Positions 34,001 to 40,303 of a stretch of DNA of 44,981 nucleotides are shown piece after piece. The notes below the pieces were generated by a model. That model had not been told where the DNA came from. It saw nothing but the letters and a program-made list of their open reading frames with translations, and did not search any database. The DNA is from Kiritimatiellia bacterium. GTDB lineage: Bacteria; Verrucomicrobiota; Kiritimatiellia; CAIVKH01. A program made the translations under genes and the position numbers. How positions within the stretch are numbered: the first letter of the stretch is position 1; each line of letters begins with the position of its first letter. Where the stretch lies: the NCBI GenBank assembly GCA_025054615.1, contig JANWZO010000004.1:1-44981 (forward strand), in the 5' to 3' direction.

Positions 34001-35993
34001 TGCCGGTGCCGGAAAGCGTAGCCCCCGTTATCACCAAAACAGCGGAATTCGGAATGGATCCGCTTACCAGAAGGGTCCCGTTACTGACGGTCGTCGGACC
34101 GCTGTACGTATTATTCCCCGACAGAGTCAACGTACCAGTGCCTTCTTTGCCCAAACCGCCTGTTCCCGAAATGGTACCTCCGAAAGTCGTGCTGGAATTG
34201 CCCGCTATGGTCAAATGGCCGGATCCGAGTGTCACAGATCCGGACCCCGCGAGTGATGCCACGCGGGTATTGTTGTTACTCAAATCGAACGTGCCCGCAC
34301 TGCCGACTGTCACCGCAGTGTTGGACGAAAGCCTGTCGACGCCACTCATCCTCAACGTGCCGCCATTCACGACGGTTGAGCCCGTATACGTGTTGACACC
34401 CAACAATACGACCAAACCGGGTCCTTGAACGGCAAGACCTCCGCTCCCGCTAATCGCACCGCTCGCCACCACTTCTCCCGCACCGGTGACTGTCATTACG
34501 TGGCTGCCGAGGCTAATGGTCGAATTGAACAGGATCCGCGTTTCATTGCTGACCGCGAATATCGCATCCCCGCTGAGCGTCGTCGCCGCCAATTGCAACG
34601 TGGAGGTGCCAGGCGATTGCACGAAGGCGCCTTTTATGACGGTCAGGCGATGGGCACCGATGCTAAGGGTGCCGAGTCGGTTGGAATGATTCGCTGGGGA
34701 TGTCCCTGCCCGGTCCGGTGTGATTCTCGCGTCTCCCGTCACCGTTACCGGATATTCGTTGAGCGTCAAACCGGTCCGGCCAAGCTCGAGTTCACCCCCG
34801 GCAAGGGTGATGCTGCATGCGGCAGGGCCGATCGGATTGTCCACGTTACCGAACCGCACTTTGCCGGCCTGAATCGTCAATGTACCGCTGGTCCGACCGG
34901 CTCCCGCGGCCGAGCCAAGGATTAGTTGACCCAGTCCCGTTTTCGTGAAATTTCCGGAGCTCTGAAGAGATCCGAGCGTCAAAACCACGTTATCATCGAT
35001 GTCAAATGTGGGAGGCGTGGCGCTGAAGGTTGTATTGCCGAATGTCAGTCCCGCTGAACCGCTGCTCACGTTCGGCCCAACCGCAACTCGCAAGGTACTC
35101 GCGTTGATGGTCAATGTCCCCATGGTGCTGGTGATTCCAGAACCGCTGGAGTATCGACCGACGGAAATTGTTGTGTTCGTGTTGATGGTGGTGTTGCGAT
35201 TGAAACTGATATTTGCGTCATTTCGGAGTCGAAGCGCAGTCCCGGTGGCGCGGATGAATATGCTGCCGCTGCCCAAGGCCGAGGGACTGCGACCTGCCTC
35301 GACGGCGCCAGTGAAGATATTGATGTCTCCACTGAACGTGTTGTTGTTCGTCAAGATGACCGTGCTGTTTTGAAGAACCGTCAACCCGCCGGCTCCGGAG
35401 ACAACACCAAACAGCGAGACGGTCCAACCGTTGTTCCCCCAAATGTTGATTGGAGATCCCTGATTGTTGAGGGATCCACGAATCGTGAGGCTCCCATTGA
35501 TGGGGTTAATTTCAAGAGGATCTGCAAAATCTCCATCGCCTTCGACAGAATGTTCGATCGCATGATGACCGGTTGAAAGATTCTCAATCTTGGGGTCGGC
35601 TCCACTGAAATCGTACAGTCGCACGGCATTCCCGCGATTCGTTCGGCTGACTGTCGCTGAGGAACCGAAAATGATTTGATGAATATTGTAGGTGCCCGCC
35701 ACGTTGTTTGTCGTGACAGGACGATGATTGTTGTTGAAACGGAGGATATTTCCGGGAGGCGGCTCATTCCATAAACCGCCGGGATCCCATCGCGCACCTG
35801 CCGCCCCCTGTCGCCAAAATTCATCCGGCGCATCGCTTCGCCAGTCGTACACAGTTTGCGCCAATGAGGACCTCAATCCCCCCGGAATGCCGCAAAAGAT
35901 TCCTATCAAAATGCAGATCAGGTAAACCGGTTTGACGCCGAAAGCGACCGACCGCGCATGTCCCCATGTGCTGATCAACGAAGCCGACAACAT
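25038..35993 (-). CDS. Giant secreted multidomain protein with autotransporter-associated beta-strand repeats
   Basis: A 3651-residue exported protein, rich in Asn, Thr, Ser and Gly. The signal region is about residues 21-46. The N-terminal third has parallel beta-helix repeats of the PATR type near 200, 370, 520 and 620 (for example GTGTLTLSGNNTYSGPTTVSN). Fibronectin III-like modules follow near 870-900 and 1130-1160. Two tandem related jelly-roll-like modules cover about 1380-1605 and 1610-1835, and a lamin-tail-like region 2040-2250. Then come four modules ending in DxDxDRPxD motifs (near 2344, 2662, 2851 and 3122), and a distinct C-terminal domain of about 270 residues beginning RMNPGENWYSLFSFP. 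No C-terminal beta barrel is present, so it is not a classical autotransporter. The single uninterrupted frame of 11 kb argues for function. GGAAAG precedes the ATG. Probably an adhesin or matrix protein. Confidence 0.88.
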   Translation of the reverse strand: MLSASLISTWGHARSVAFGVKPVYLICILIGIFCGIPGGLRSSLAQTVYDWRSDAPDEFWRQGAAGARWDPGGLWNEPPPGNILRFNNNHRPVTTNNVAGTYNIHQIIFGSSATVSRTNRGNAVRLYDFSGADPKIENLSTGHHAIEHSVEGDGDFADPLEINPINGSLTIRGSLNNQGSPINIWGNNGWTVSLFGVVSGAGGLTVLQNSTVILTNNNTFSGDINIFTGAVEAGRSPSALGSGSIFIRATGTALRLRNDANISFNRNTTINTNTTISVGRYSSGSGITSTMGTLTINASTLRVAVGPNVSSGSAGLTFGNTTFSATPPTFDIDDNVVLTLGSLQSSGNFTKTGLGQLILGSAAGAGRTSGTLTIQAGKVRFGNVDNPIGPAACSITLAGGELELGRTGLTLNEYPVTVTGDARITPDRAGTSPANHSNRLGTLSIGAHRLTVIKGAFVQSPGTSTLQLAATTLSGDAIFAVSNETRILFNSTISLGSHVMTVTGAGEVVASGAISGSGGLAVQGPGLVVLLGVNTYTGSTVVNGGTLRMSGVDRLSSNTAVTVGSAGTFDLSNNNTRVASLAGSGSVTLGSGHLTIAGNSSTTFGGTISGTGGLGKEGTGTLTLSGNNTYSGPTTVSNGTLLVSGSIPNSAVLVITGATLSGTGTVGNLTIGGLVSPGNSAGSTGVLTAGSITLQSGGGYTFDISNVSGSPGTHWDVVTGSGVLTVPPSGTFTIYLNGNPAGFNSAGSYAWTIMNGSSISGFDPSRFAVNTAGFTPSFGGSFSVAQSGTNLQLVYSPPGASPPIVTTTEASDTNLTWATSGGNVTSDGGASVTNRGVVWSTSPGPTVPGAQTTNGAGTGVFTAIMTNLVPGVTYYYRAFAQNSAGTGYGSEFSLTTPCYTAGPTVTAASGIGYTNFTANWLALAGATSYRLDVATSSTFSASVSVTNFYESMGTSGANGDSIATHESNNRFDNVALTMSGSGDMRNTFPSSGYPTASGGFNVMLNAPSENFIIAGIDSSGLSNMRIRFGVRKSTNAEDGSSLALEASTNGTDWVSCGTISLPTGTGTATWYYRTNDVPASMAGTNMRIRFQSSSSVEFRIDDVMLTGDSILSAFVPGYSNRVVTGTSALVTGLTDGVTYYYRVRAVGGGTCVSPNSDTQSVTTLAYNPPGIGIGGNLAATSTIGGAVTLSFAVTNVGQRLLSYQITNNAPAWLVVSPTAGVSIAESNSQSHSLTLWATNLAAGVHTGRVVVFNTGVGPNTASNSPQLFDVVFTVNAITSVLSAGVTNDGNEFVRLGWTKSPAFDVLILHRETNAPAAPINGTLYNVGDVISGHTRVIYKGAGSNLQHVVRPGSTNHYAFHSIFSNHYSSVVSASATVGIYGVSEIVEVFAYTSGVQAFNLGGGSGWGTNIWVGDTNRFSVSNLSFSAIADYPTPRANKIAVSPLDGETLGISRRLATPISDGRIYVGYIVNFEYAGSGKYVGVQLFSNTTERLFAGEVSTADLRLGIDGTSSTRVMNNGFGQDYLVILRYDWAAGQAVASAFKIGTDSVPTNEPATWDISVTKASNLVGQINAVRLVAGTTGSGTPGTTYFDELRVATTWEDLLGISPPGVGPVIYDGFASSSGTLNGGGGGSGWSNFWILGGDPYADYSSGSFHVTNSSYPPPTGNKVVLYGDVNGRTVLATRAFAQPFTNGTVYFAWIQNYQYNGTDKFAGIRLMQGSTEKAFIGKVAAANQALGIAESSANAVSSNNLLHGVGNDYVIVAKYDFATRELSATSYKLGSDSIAEEPKGYWQVTTTQSFGHITSLTGVRLAIGAASSVQIGHVYYDEIRVGTNWYQVTRRDGEAQFQAMANGPVPRLLYVGTNYNISLNPQGASNDITVTDADLANTSDPLDIAVLWSNQFGVFLTNANGSLNIGSRAGRVNPNFDPVVLAGTGSQFQSFGFDAPFTNWIGVNGATVVTTYQRQAFSITNSSFDDTFYITLSAENNNMGGGVTNAPNGADPIPLWRALTVNTALQFFVKDDDPNPPELFEFTLDGVGGSGSSNLLPGAVALIGLNGAHTQERFSFVVLAPFPAGTRLLFTDCGWDANSNNWYNLNEFHTNTWVASGNMDVGTVVELTITNINNAGDQIVVYQYNGTASPTTDPDNITFLYALNLGPGWFTNLAYPGGGTNNQNSMLYRGLTNGVNAVSVPIAPNPVNARYIGPTTGTASYLLSQISNSNNWQSFPSGYLDITNYSFNVIGPGDFDWNSPELSDAQVLAGGYRVTNVVRDLDAGLIATNKPFGHAPYFMLLNTNGSVIVSNIFPVNFADGTKTPVTNRVSAPAGTYSNITLGTVTALTAVADMDNDRSNDTQYRTNRLPVLVYDDDPDPPIVGPGGVALMIGTQSLASTNRTELVAAWNFNNAGSRMAVSHGSGTLVDTLISTNSNTGTSLNSYENDPAGDDLTVQGSGNIGRSLRFDLDMSGRKDLVVSFAARRSSTGYDSNRIEVAVGSGPFVVVNANWAPALDTWGTHTFDLSSYTNLNGAPQISFRITFGTNAVSGLGNNRFDNFQFNAGYITYYEVTDGALATVGSTNPIRFSFNAYDTYSGLARGTAFDGTNMAVTVGGLATNNTAAYQAGLSSASTTGAASTSVWQFTSISYSQIGDLHADGKSNRPIRATMADLDNDRPSDAAYRSNTLFGIWRVIDDDTNTPVLADLTFPNAAARPFVVLTNGGTFAAGETMRSLDRRSGTGTNTVWTLSDGDLAASGSIGLQFAFGARDVDSGVSRGNTGSTNTVMSFSIGSVMVGNVSNYNASLSSAQTATNQVLTNIWSFGGGVFGYSYIGSLMATNIHLNPLATTTRPVWVTIPDTDDDRPNDRMTLISHQVGFVRIADDDARGPVIASAVAEGTTGNETNFLETFEPATGWTNTVSFSGSWTNTVSNGTYIASGEVLWGSLNPKVSGTRRIGLLTNAAATNTWLQLPPVRDPGTFTVFAGRFGPEEPTNDVAVWLERLDGSTWTNLGTHLVGARNPEFEMLSWNVNVDGVVTLRLVRAATGVQVYMDDINITPNPEWVSTNQLTIRWTAAVDDFSGVDEYRLVMPAVGTTVPSTTNAGSGISASVTSHTASILHQEGIITGFVFAVDDDNDRPADRAIGNLKPLVVRVDTSPPPRATQLRATDAAAGYLFDPSIDESSEIKVEWRPGGTNEAQAAGWRSSDSSALSPWDSYIVRYYEVLDTNGTPAPNALTITLTRTSAGYSNALGNWAFTNLVLSNLQFDTYYRIEIQGRDLAGNIGLATSVIGNTDRFIVTQGLTRANLGLDLKWTGPTNESVLRDYDVIFIDSPHGFRNTLTSQWQFLQYTNRPRLSDFGGTNRVAPGLLTGTTYRFYRVARQDRWKTNQNPRVGSAEIYVAKALRMNPGENWYSLFSFPDPATTNEMESTVAYVFGTNTLPAGTTFASSTRISWFAHSNAINHQGSAPTCIVWLSSSAGWIYQLGGTGNANNKRVPLGQGFLIELPTNALPTNLVLVGRLATQALVRTIPAVSNTNAPEFHVLSQQMAERIPVSNFVKQFSGFQGGVHPNFADEIRILNNQPTNGLSQGSLTQPRMRIWLSTLAVHSNAPWRLATSGSPNTMPSAMSQIIEPDDAIIIVRRKPSVVIWTNAPTYSAPTKNFSP

Positions 35994-36318
35994 GGCTTTC
36001 CATCCAAATGCCGATCAGATTCAAAATTTACATCAGGACACAAATCTCATGCGTTTGAAATTGGCTTTTTTATCGCTAGCCGATCGTAAGTGTTGTGTAA
36101 GGGCGGAGCCGGCACTATTCCGTCGTTACGGCTTGCACTAGCGTCACTTCGATCAAATTAAAGCGTTTCTATTCGAGCGGATTTCGTTATGCTTCTGTTA
36201 TTTATTGTGTCGACGGCGGATTCGACGTGCGGAGCTCCATGCGCGACCTATCCGATTCAGCCGCCATGGGTCCGAACAATGCTTGCAAGTGCTTTCCAGC
36301 AGCGTAGGTTGAATTGCC
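35994..36318. other. Intergenic region between divergent surface-protein and DoxX genes
   Basis: About 325 bases, AT-richer than the flanking genes, between the giant gene (- strand) and the DoxX-like gene (+ strand). It must hold promoters for both but I could not assign a hexamer pair with good spacing. No repeat of the hairpin type found at 21 kb is seen here, and no coding frame with a credible start. Confidence 0.4.
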
Positions 36319-36771
36319 GTGGAGCATCTATTTGACAGAATCGACCCGCTGATCGCCGGATGGATGGAAAGAAACGGAATCCGTATGCTCCGCGTCTCTC
36401 TTGGCATCGTCTTTCTCTGGTTTGGGGCGCTGAAAACAGCCGGAATGAGCCCCGCGCAGGAGCTTGTAGCGCGAACGGTGTACTGGGTTTCACCCGAGTT
36501 CTTCATTCCGGTGCTGGGCTGGTGGGAGGTGATCATCGGCGTTGGGTTGTTGATCCGGCCGCTGGCTCGAGTGGCAATCGCCCTCCTGTTCCTTCAAATG
36601 CCTGGTACGTTTTTGCCGTTGGTGCTACTACCGGATGTCTGTTTTACATCCATACCATTCGGCCTCACAATTGAAGGTCAATACATCGTCAAAAACCTGG
36701 TGCTCATCAGCGCCGCCATTGTGGTGGGCGGAACTGTTCGCGAGCGATCCGGAGTCAGCCGTAAACTCTAG
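36319..36771 (+). CDS. DoxX-like four-helix membrane protein
   Basis: A 150-residue integral membrane protein with four predicted helices (about residues 24-42, 64-82, 84-103 and 120-138). The pattern MLRVSLGIVFLWFGALKTAG and the C-terminal IEGQYIVKNLVLISAAIVV fit the DoxX family; the related DUF417/YkgB group is an alternative. Members are linked to thiosulfate oxidation, redox stress or quinone contact, but many have no known role. It starts with GTG at 36319. It lies 115 bases upstream of hypF on the same strand; a functional link is not evident. Confidence 0.78.
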   Translation: MEHLFDRIDPLIAGWMERNGIRMLRVSLGIVFLWFGALKTAGMSPAQELVARTVYWVSPEFFIPVLGWWEVIIGVGLLIRPLARVAIALLFLQMPGTFLPLVLLPDVCFTSIPFGLTIEGQYIVKNLVLISAAIVVGGTVRERSGVSRKL

Positions 36772-36886
36772 ACCCAGCCTTCTGACCGCACATGGCACGG
36801 TCCGCCTGAAGCGTCAAGCGGGCATAACTCTATGCCCCCGACTCACGAATGTTGCTTGATAACGCCCGGGGTTGCATGCTCTCCGC

Positions 36887-39163
36887 ATGCAGGTTATGGA
36901 ACTGCTCGTTACGGGAGCGGTGCAAGGCGTCGGGTTTCGACCTTTGGTCTTTCGCATAGCACATCGGCTCGGGCTGGGCGGCGCAGTGTGGAACGAACCC
37001 GGTGGCGTCCGAATTCGGCTGGTGGGACCGCCGATCCGCGTCGAGCTTTTCGCCCCGACTCTGCGCCGGGAATGTCAGCTACCCGCTCGAATCGACCAGA
37101 TCCGCGTTCTATCCGTCTCGGAGGCAGACGCGCCAGAGCCGTTTCGAATCGCAGACAGTTCGATTGGCGGTACACGAGAGGCTCTGGTGATGCCGGACCT
37201 GGCGACCTGCCCGGCCTGTCTTCGTGAACTCTTTGACCCCCGGAACCGCCGATACCGGCACCCCTTCATCAACTGCACCCGCTGCGGACCGCGCTACAGC
37301 ATCATCACCGGCATTCCGTACGACCGAGAGCGGACCACCATGCGCGATTTTCCCATGTGCTCGGAATGCCGGGCCGAATTCGAAAACCCGGAAGATCGCC
37401 GCTTTCACGCCCAACCGATCGCCTGTCCCCGATGCGGACCCGCCGTCGAGTTGTTGGATGCGCGCGGGACGCGCATAGGCGGGCGCGATTGGGCAGTGCG
37501 TGAAACCGTGCGGCGATTGCGCGCGGGGCAAATTGTGGCCGTGAAGGGGATCGGCGGCTTCCACCTGATGTGCGACGCGCGGTCGGAGGAAACCGTTCGC
37601 GAACTGCGCCGGCGCAAACGGCGCGACGAAAAACCGTTCGCCCTCATGGTCCCGGATCTCGCTTGGGCCCGCGAGCTGGCCGAGTTGTCGGATCTTGAAA
37701 TCGATTTGCTGCTCTCGGCGGCCGCACCGATTGTCCTAGTGGCGCGACGTATGACGAATGGAGTCGCCGAATCGGTAGCGCCCCGCAATCCTCAACTCGG
37801 CCTCATGTTGCCCTACGCGCCGATTCACCACATGATCCTTAGGGAATTTTCTGCCCCCCTCGTCGCAACGAGTGGAAATCTTTCCGATGAACCCATTTGC
37901 ATCGACGAGCGCGAGGCCGTCGAACGATTGGCGGGCATCGCCGATGCATTCCTCGTGCACAACCGGCCGATCGCCCGCCCGCAGGACGATTCCGTGGCCC
38001 GCGTGGTTGACCGGCGGGTCTGCATGATCCGGCGCGCCCGGGGCTATGCCCCGCTGGCGATTCCTCTGCCTTTCGAGACCCGCCCCGTTCTCGCCCTCGG
38101 GGCGCACCTCAAAAATACCATCGCGCTCGCGTTCCACGATCGTATTGTGTTGAGCCAGCATCATGGGGACCTCGACTCATGGGAAGCCCGGCGCGCCTTC
38201 GAGCAGGCCGTCGAGGACCTGCCCGCGCTCTACGGCGTCCGACCGGAGATTTGGGCCGTGGACGCTCATCCGGATTACGCGACATCCCTCTACGCTCGAG
38301 ACCATGGACTGCAGGCGATTCCGATCCAGCACCATCATGCGCACATCGCCGCAGCCATGGCGGAACACGGGCTGGAAGGTACCGTATTGGGTGTAGCGTG
38401 GGACGGCACGGGCCTTGGGAGCGACGGCACCATCTGGGGCGGCGAATTTCTCCTTGTATCTCGATCTTCATTTCTGCGGATCGGTCGATTGAGCTGCTTC
38501 CGGCTGCCGGGGGGCGATTCCGCGATGCGCAAGCCCGTCCACTCAGCGTTTGGTGTTTTGAGCGCCGCATGCCCCGACAAACTGCCTGAGCTCGCGGCCC
38601 GCGTGCTCGAAATGGATGAGGAATCAATCCGGATTTGTGCCGCCCTCATTCGCAGCGGCGAAAACGCACCTCTAACCAGCAGCGCAGGCCGCTGGTTCGA
38701 CGCAGCCTCGGCCTTGCTGGGGGCTTGTAGACGAGCGACTTATGAGGGCCAAGCCGCCCAGATGCTGGAATTTCTCTGCCGCGGGACCGAAGTGACAGCC
38801 CCCTATCCCTACGAGTTACGCACCGAAGAGTCGGTGGTTGTGTTCGACTTGGCTCCCGTCATCCGGGCGTTGTTGGATGAGATACGGACCGGCGCCGCAC
38901 CTTCCATCTCCGCCTCGAGATTCCACAACACCATGGCGGACATCATCGCCACGATGGCCCAGGCCCATCCGAATCTCCCGGTTGTGTTGAGCGGAGGGTG
39001 TTTCCAGAACCGGGTTCTTCTCTCCCTTGCGATTCGGCGGCTTCGCGAACTCGGAAGGCAGGTTTACTTTCCGGAGCAGGTCCCGCCAAACGACGGCGGA
39101 ATTTCGCTGGGACAGGCGGCTATCGTGGCTTGGAGATTGAATCTTGGGCCAAAAGCACCATGA
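36887..39163 (+). CDS. hypF: [NiFe]-hydrogenase maturation carbamoyltransferase HypF
   Basis: Uses carbamoyl phosphate and ATP to make the cyanide ligands of the [NiFe] site by carbamoylating HypE. All domains are present in order. The acylphosphatase domain has VTGAVQGVGFRPLVFRIA (about 5-90). Two zinc fingers follow (CPAC ... CTRC and CSEC ... CPRC), then the YrdC-like domain (VAVKGIGGFHLMCDA). The Kae1-like carbamoyltransferase has VLALGAHLKNTIAL, QHHHAHIAA, WDGTGLGSDGTIWGGE and LSGGCFQNRVL. The longest frame begins with TTG at 36872; ATG 36887 or 36896 is more likely. hypC follows 32 bases later. Hydrogenase structural genes and hypABDE are not in this window. Confidence 0.95.
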   Translation: MQVMELLVTGAVQGVGFRPLVFRIAHRLGLGGAVWNEPGGVRIRLVGPPIRVELFAPTLRRECQLPARIDQIRVLSVSEADAPEPFRIADSSIGGTREALVMPDLATCPACLRELFDPRNRRYRHPFINCTRCGPRYSIITGIPYDRERTTMRDFPMCSECRAEFENPEDRRFHAQPIACPRCGPAVELLDARGTRIGGRDWAVRETVRRLRAGQIVAVKGIGGFHLMCDARSEETVRELRRRKRRDEKPFALMVPDLAWARELAELSDLEIDLLLSAAAPIVLVARRMTNGVAESVAPRNPQLGLMLPYAPIHHMILREFSAPLVATSGNLSDEPICIDEREAVERLAGIADAFLVHNRPIARPQDDSVARVVDRRVCMIRRARGYAPLAIPLPFETRPVLALGAHLKNTIALAFHDRIVLSQHHGDLDSWEARRAFEQAVEDLPALYGVRPEIWAVDAHPDYATSLYARDHGLQAIPIQHHHAHIAAAMAEHGLEGTVLGVAWDGTGLGSDGTIWGGEFLLVSRSSFLRIGRLSCFRLPGGDSAMRKPVHSAFGVLSAACPDKLPELAARVLEMDEESIRICAALIRSGENAPLTSSAGRWFDAASALLGACRRATYEGQAAQMLEFLCRGTEVTAPYPYELRTEESVVVFDLAPVIRALLDEIRTGAAPSISASRFHNTMADIIATMAQAHPNLPVVLSGGCFQNRVLLSLAIRRLRELGRQVYFPEQVPPNDGGISLGQAAIVAWRLNLGPKAP

Positions 39164-39195
39164 TAGGCGTATGAGCGATTCGAGGGCCTAATCCG

Positions 39196-39495
39196 ATGTG
39201 TTTGGGAATCCCGGGTCAAATTGAGGCCATTACAGACGATGGCGAACTAACCCGCTCCGGCCGCGTTCGCTTCGGCGGGATCGTCAAGGAAGTCAACCTC
39301 GCCTACGTGCCCGAGGCAAAGGTTGGCGATTATGTGGTTGTCCATGTGGGATTCGCCATCAGCGTCATCGACGAACAAGAAGCCGGAAACGTGTTTGAGT
39401 ACCTTCGGCAAATGGATGAACTCGGTGAGCTAAGCGAGTCCGCCGACGGTCAAGCCTCCGGCAGTGAACCCGTTAGCCGCGCCCGCCGGGTTTGA
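39196..39495 (+). CDS. hypC: HypC/HypG/HupF family hydrogenase assembly chaperone
   Basis: Small chaperone that, with HypD, delivers the Fe(CN)2CO group to the hydrogenase large subunit. The N terminus MCLGIPGQI has the essential Cys2. The OB-like core contains VRFGGIVKEVNLAYVPEAKVGDYVVVHVGFAI, and the ending IDEQEAGNVFEYL is standard. A 20-residue Ser/Glu/Ala tail extends beyond the usual 75-80 residues. GAGGG (39182-39186) precedes the ATG. It lies 32 bases after hypF. Its 3' end overlaps the convergent DUF2892 gene by 23 bases, entirely within the unusual tail. Confidence 0.95.
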   Translation: MCLGIPGQIEAITDDGELTRSGRVRFGGIVKEVNLAYVPEAKVGDYVVVHVGFAISVIDEQEAGNVFEYLRQMDELGELSESADGQASGSEPVSRARRV

Positions 39496-39673
39496 AACCC
39501 ATTCTTTGGAAGATCTTCTCGGCTGGACAAAATCCGGTAAACGCCGACTGGATCAGGTTCACGCCCACAAAAGCGGTGAAGGCAAACCACCACGGGTGAA
39601 CCCACAGGCCGAGCGCCAGGCTGACGAGGACGAATGTTCCGGCGAGAACGCGTATGGCATTTTCGAGCGTCAT
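39473..39673 (-). CDS. DUF2892 (YgaP-type) membrane protein
   Basis: A 66-residue protein with two hydrophobic segments (about residues 7-24 and 28-44) and the conserved NLIQSAFTGFCPAEKIFQRMGF, the hallmark of the DUF2892 domain found alone or fused to rhodanese in YgaP. The Cys in GFCP is retained. It lies 15 bases downstream of a thioredoxin gene on the same strand, so a link to thiol or sulfur chemistry is likely. It overlaps the end of hypC by 23 bases on the opposite strand. Confidence 0.85.
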   Translation of the reverse strand: MTLENAIRVLAGTFVLVSLALGLWVHPWWFAFTAFVGVNLIQSAFTGFCPAEKIFQRMGFKPGGRG

Positions 39674-39688
39674 GCGGCTCCTCCTTCG

Positions 39689-40042
39689 TTATTTTGCGGG
39701 AACTCCATTACTGGATAGAACCGTTTCCAAGGCCCGGATCAGAACGGATGCCTGCTGAACACCAAGGAAAGCGCCGACGGGCTGGCCGTCTTTGAAGATC
39801 GCCAAGGTGGGGATGGAACGAATTCCGAACCGCGCAGCAGTCGCCGGAGCTTCATCGACATTCAATTTGGCCACAAGGGCCCGGTCCCCCATCGCGGCTG
39901 CAACCTGATCGAGAATGGGACTTTGAATGCGGCAGGGCCCGCACCATGGCGCCCAGAAATCGACCAGCACTACACCCTTCGCAATCACCGCGTCGAAATT
40001 GGTGTCGTCCACATGTTGTACCCCTATGTTCATGGTTTTCAT
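39689..40042 (-). CDS. trxA: Thioredoxin
   Basis: Cytoplasmic dithiol-disulfide reductase of 117 residues. The active site WAPWCGPCR lies near residues 30-38, the cis-proline segment is SIPTLAIFKDGQPVG, and KLNVDEAPATAARFGI is in the expected place. The start is ATG 40042, which has AAGGAG eight bases upstream; the longer frame to 40048 would use TTG inside that spacer. It is followed by the DUF2892 gene, a common pairing with thioredoxin or rhodanese-type proteins. Confidence 0.95.
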   Translation of the reverse strand: MKTMNIGVQHVDDTNFDAVIAKGVVLVDFWAPWCGPCRIQSPILDQVAAAMGDRALVAKLNVDEAPATAARFGIRSIPTLAIFKDGQPVGAFLGVQQASVLIRALETVLSSNGVPAK

Positions 40043-40222
40043 GGTCAATTCTCCTTTTCATCACGTTAGATGCCCTCTGCGTGGATGGAGTTCCCGAAAA
40101 AGGAAGGGCGGGCCTGCGGGCGGGCCGGCCCCACGGATTGAATCGCTCTCGATGCGAGTTGCGATTCCCCCGTGTCTCGTGTACCAGATGGGTTGTCGCC
40201 TAATTCAAGGGAACGCGTCCTC

Positions 40223-40299
40223 GCCCCGGTAGCTCAGCTGGACAGAGCAGCGGTTTCCTAAACCGCAGGTCGCGCGTTCGAATCGCGCCCGGGGCGCCA
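40223..40299 (+). tRNA. tRNA-Arg (anticodon CCT)
   Basis: Full cloverleaf by eye: acceptor GCCCCGG (40223-40229) pairs with CCGGGGC (40289-40295). The anticodon stem is GCGGT/ACCGC with loop TTCCTAA, anticodon CCT reading AGG. The T stem is GCGCG/CGCGC around TTCGAAT, the discriminator is G40296, and CCA is encoded (40297-40299). A possible weak promoter TTGCGA (40159-40164) with TACCAG (40182-40187) lies upstream. The next ORF begins only four bases after the CCA. Confidence 0.95.
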
Positions 40300-40303
40300 C
40301 GCC

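Noticed and set aside
25038-35993. Classical type Va autotransporter
   Set aside because: PATR-type repeats are present but the C terminus has no beta-barrel pattern.
40223-40299. Integration (att) site of a mobile island at the tRNA 3' end
   Set aside because: No integrase, no direct repeat of the tRNA end was noticed downstream, and the next genes look chromosomal.
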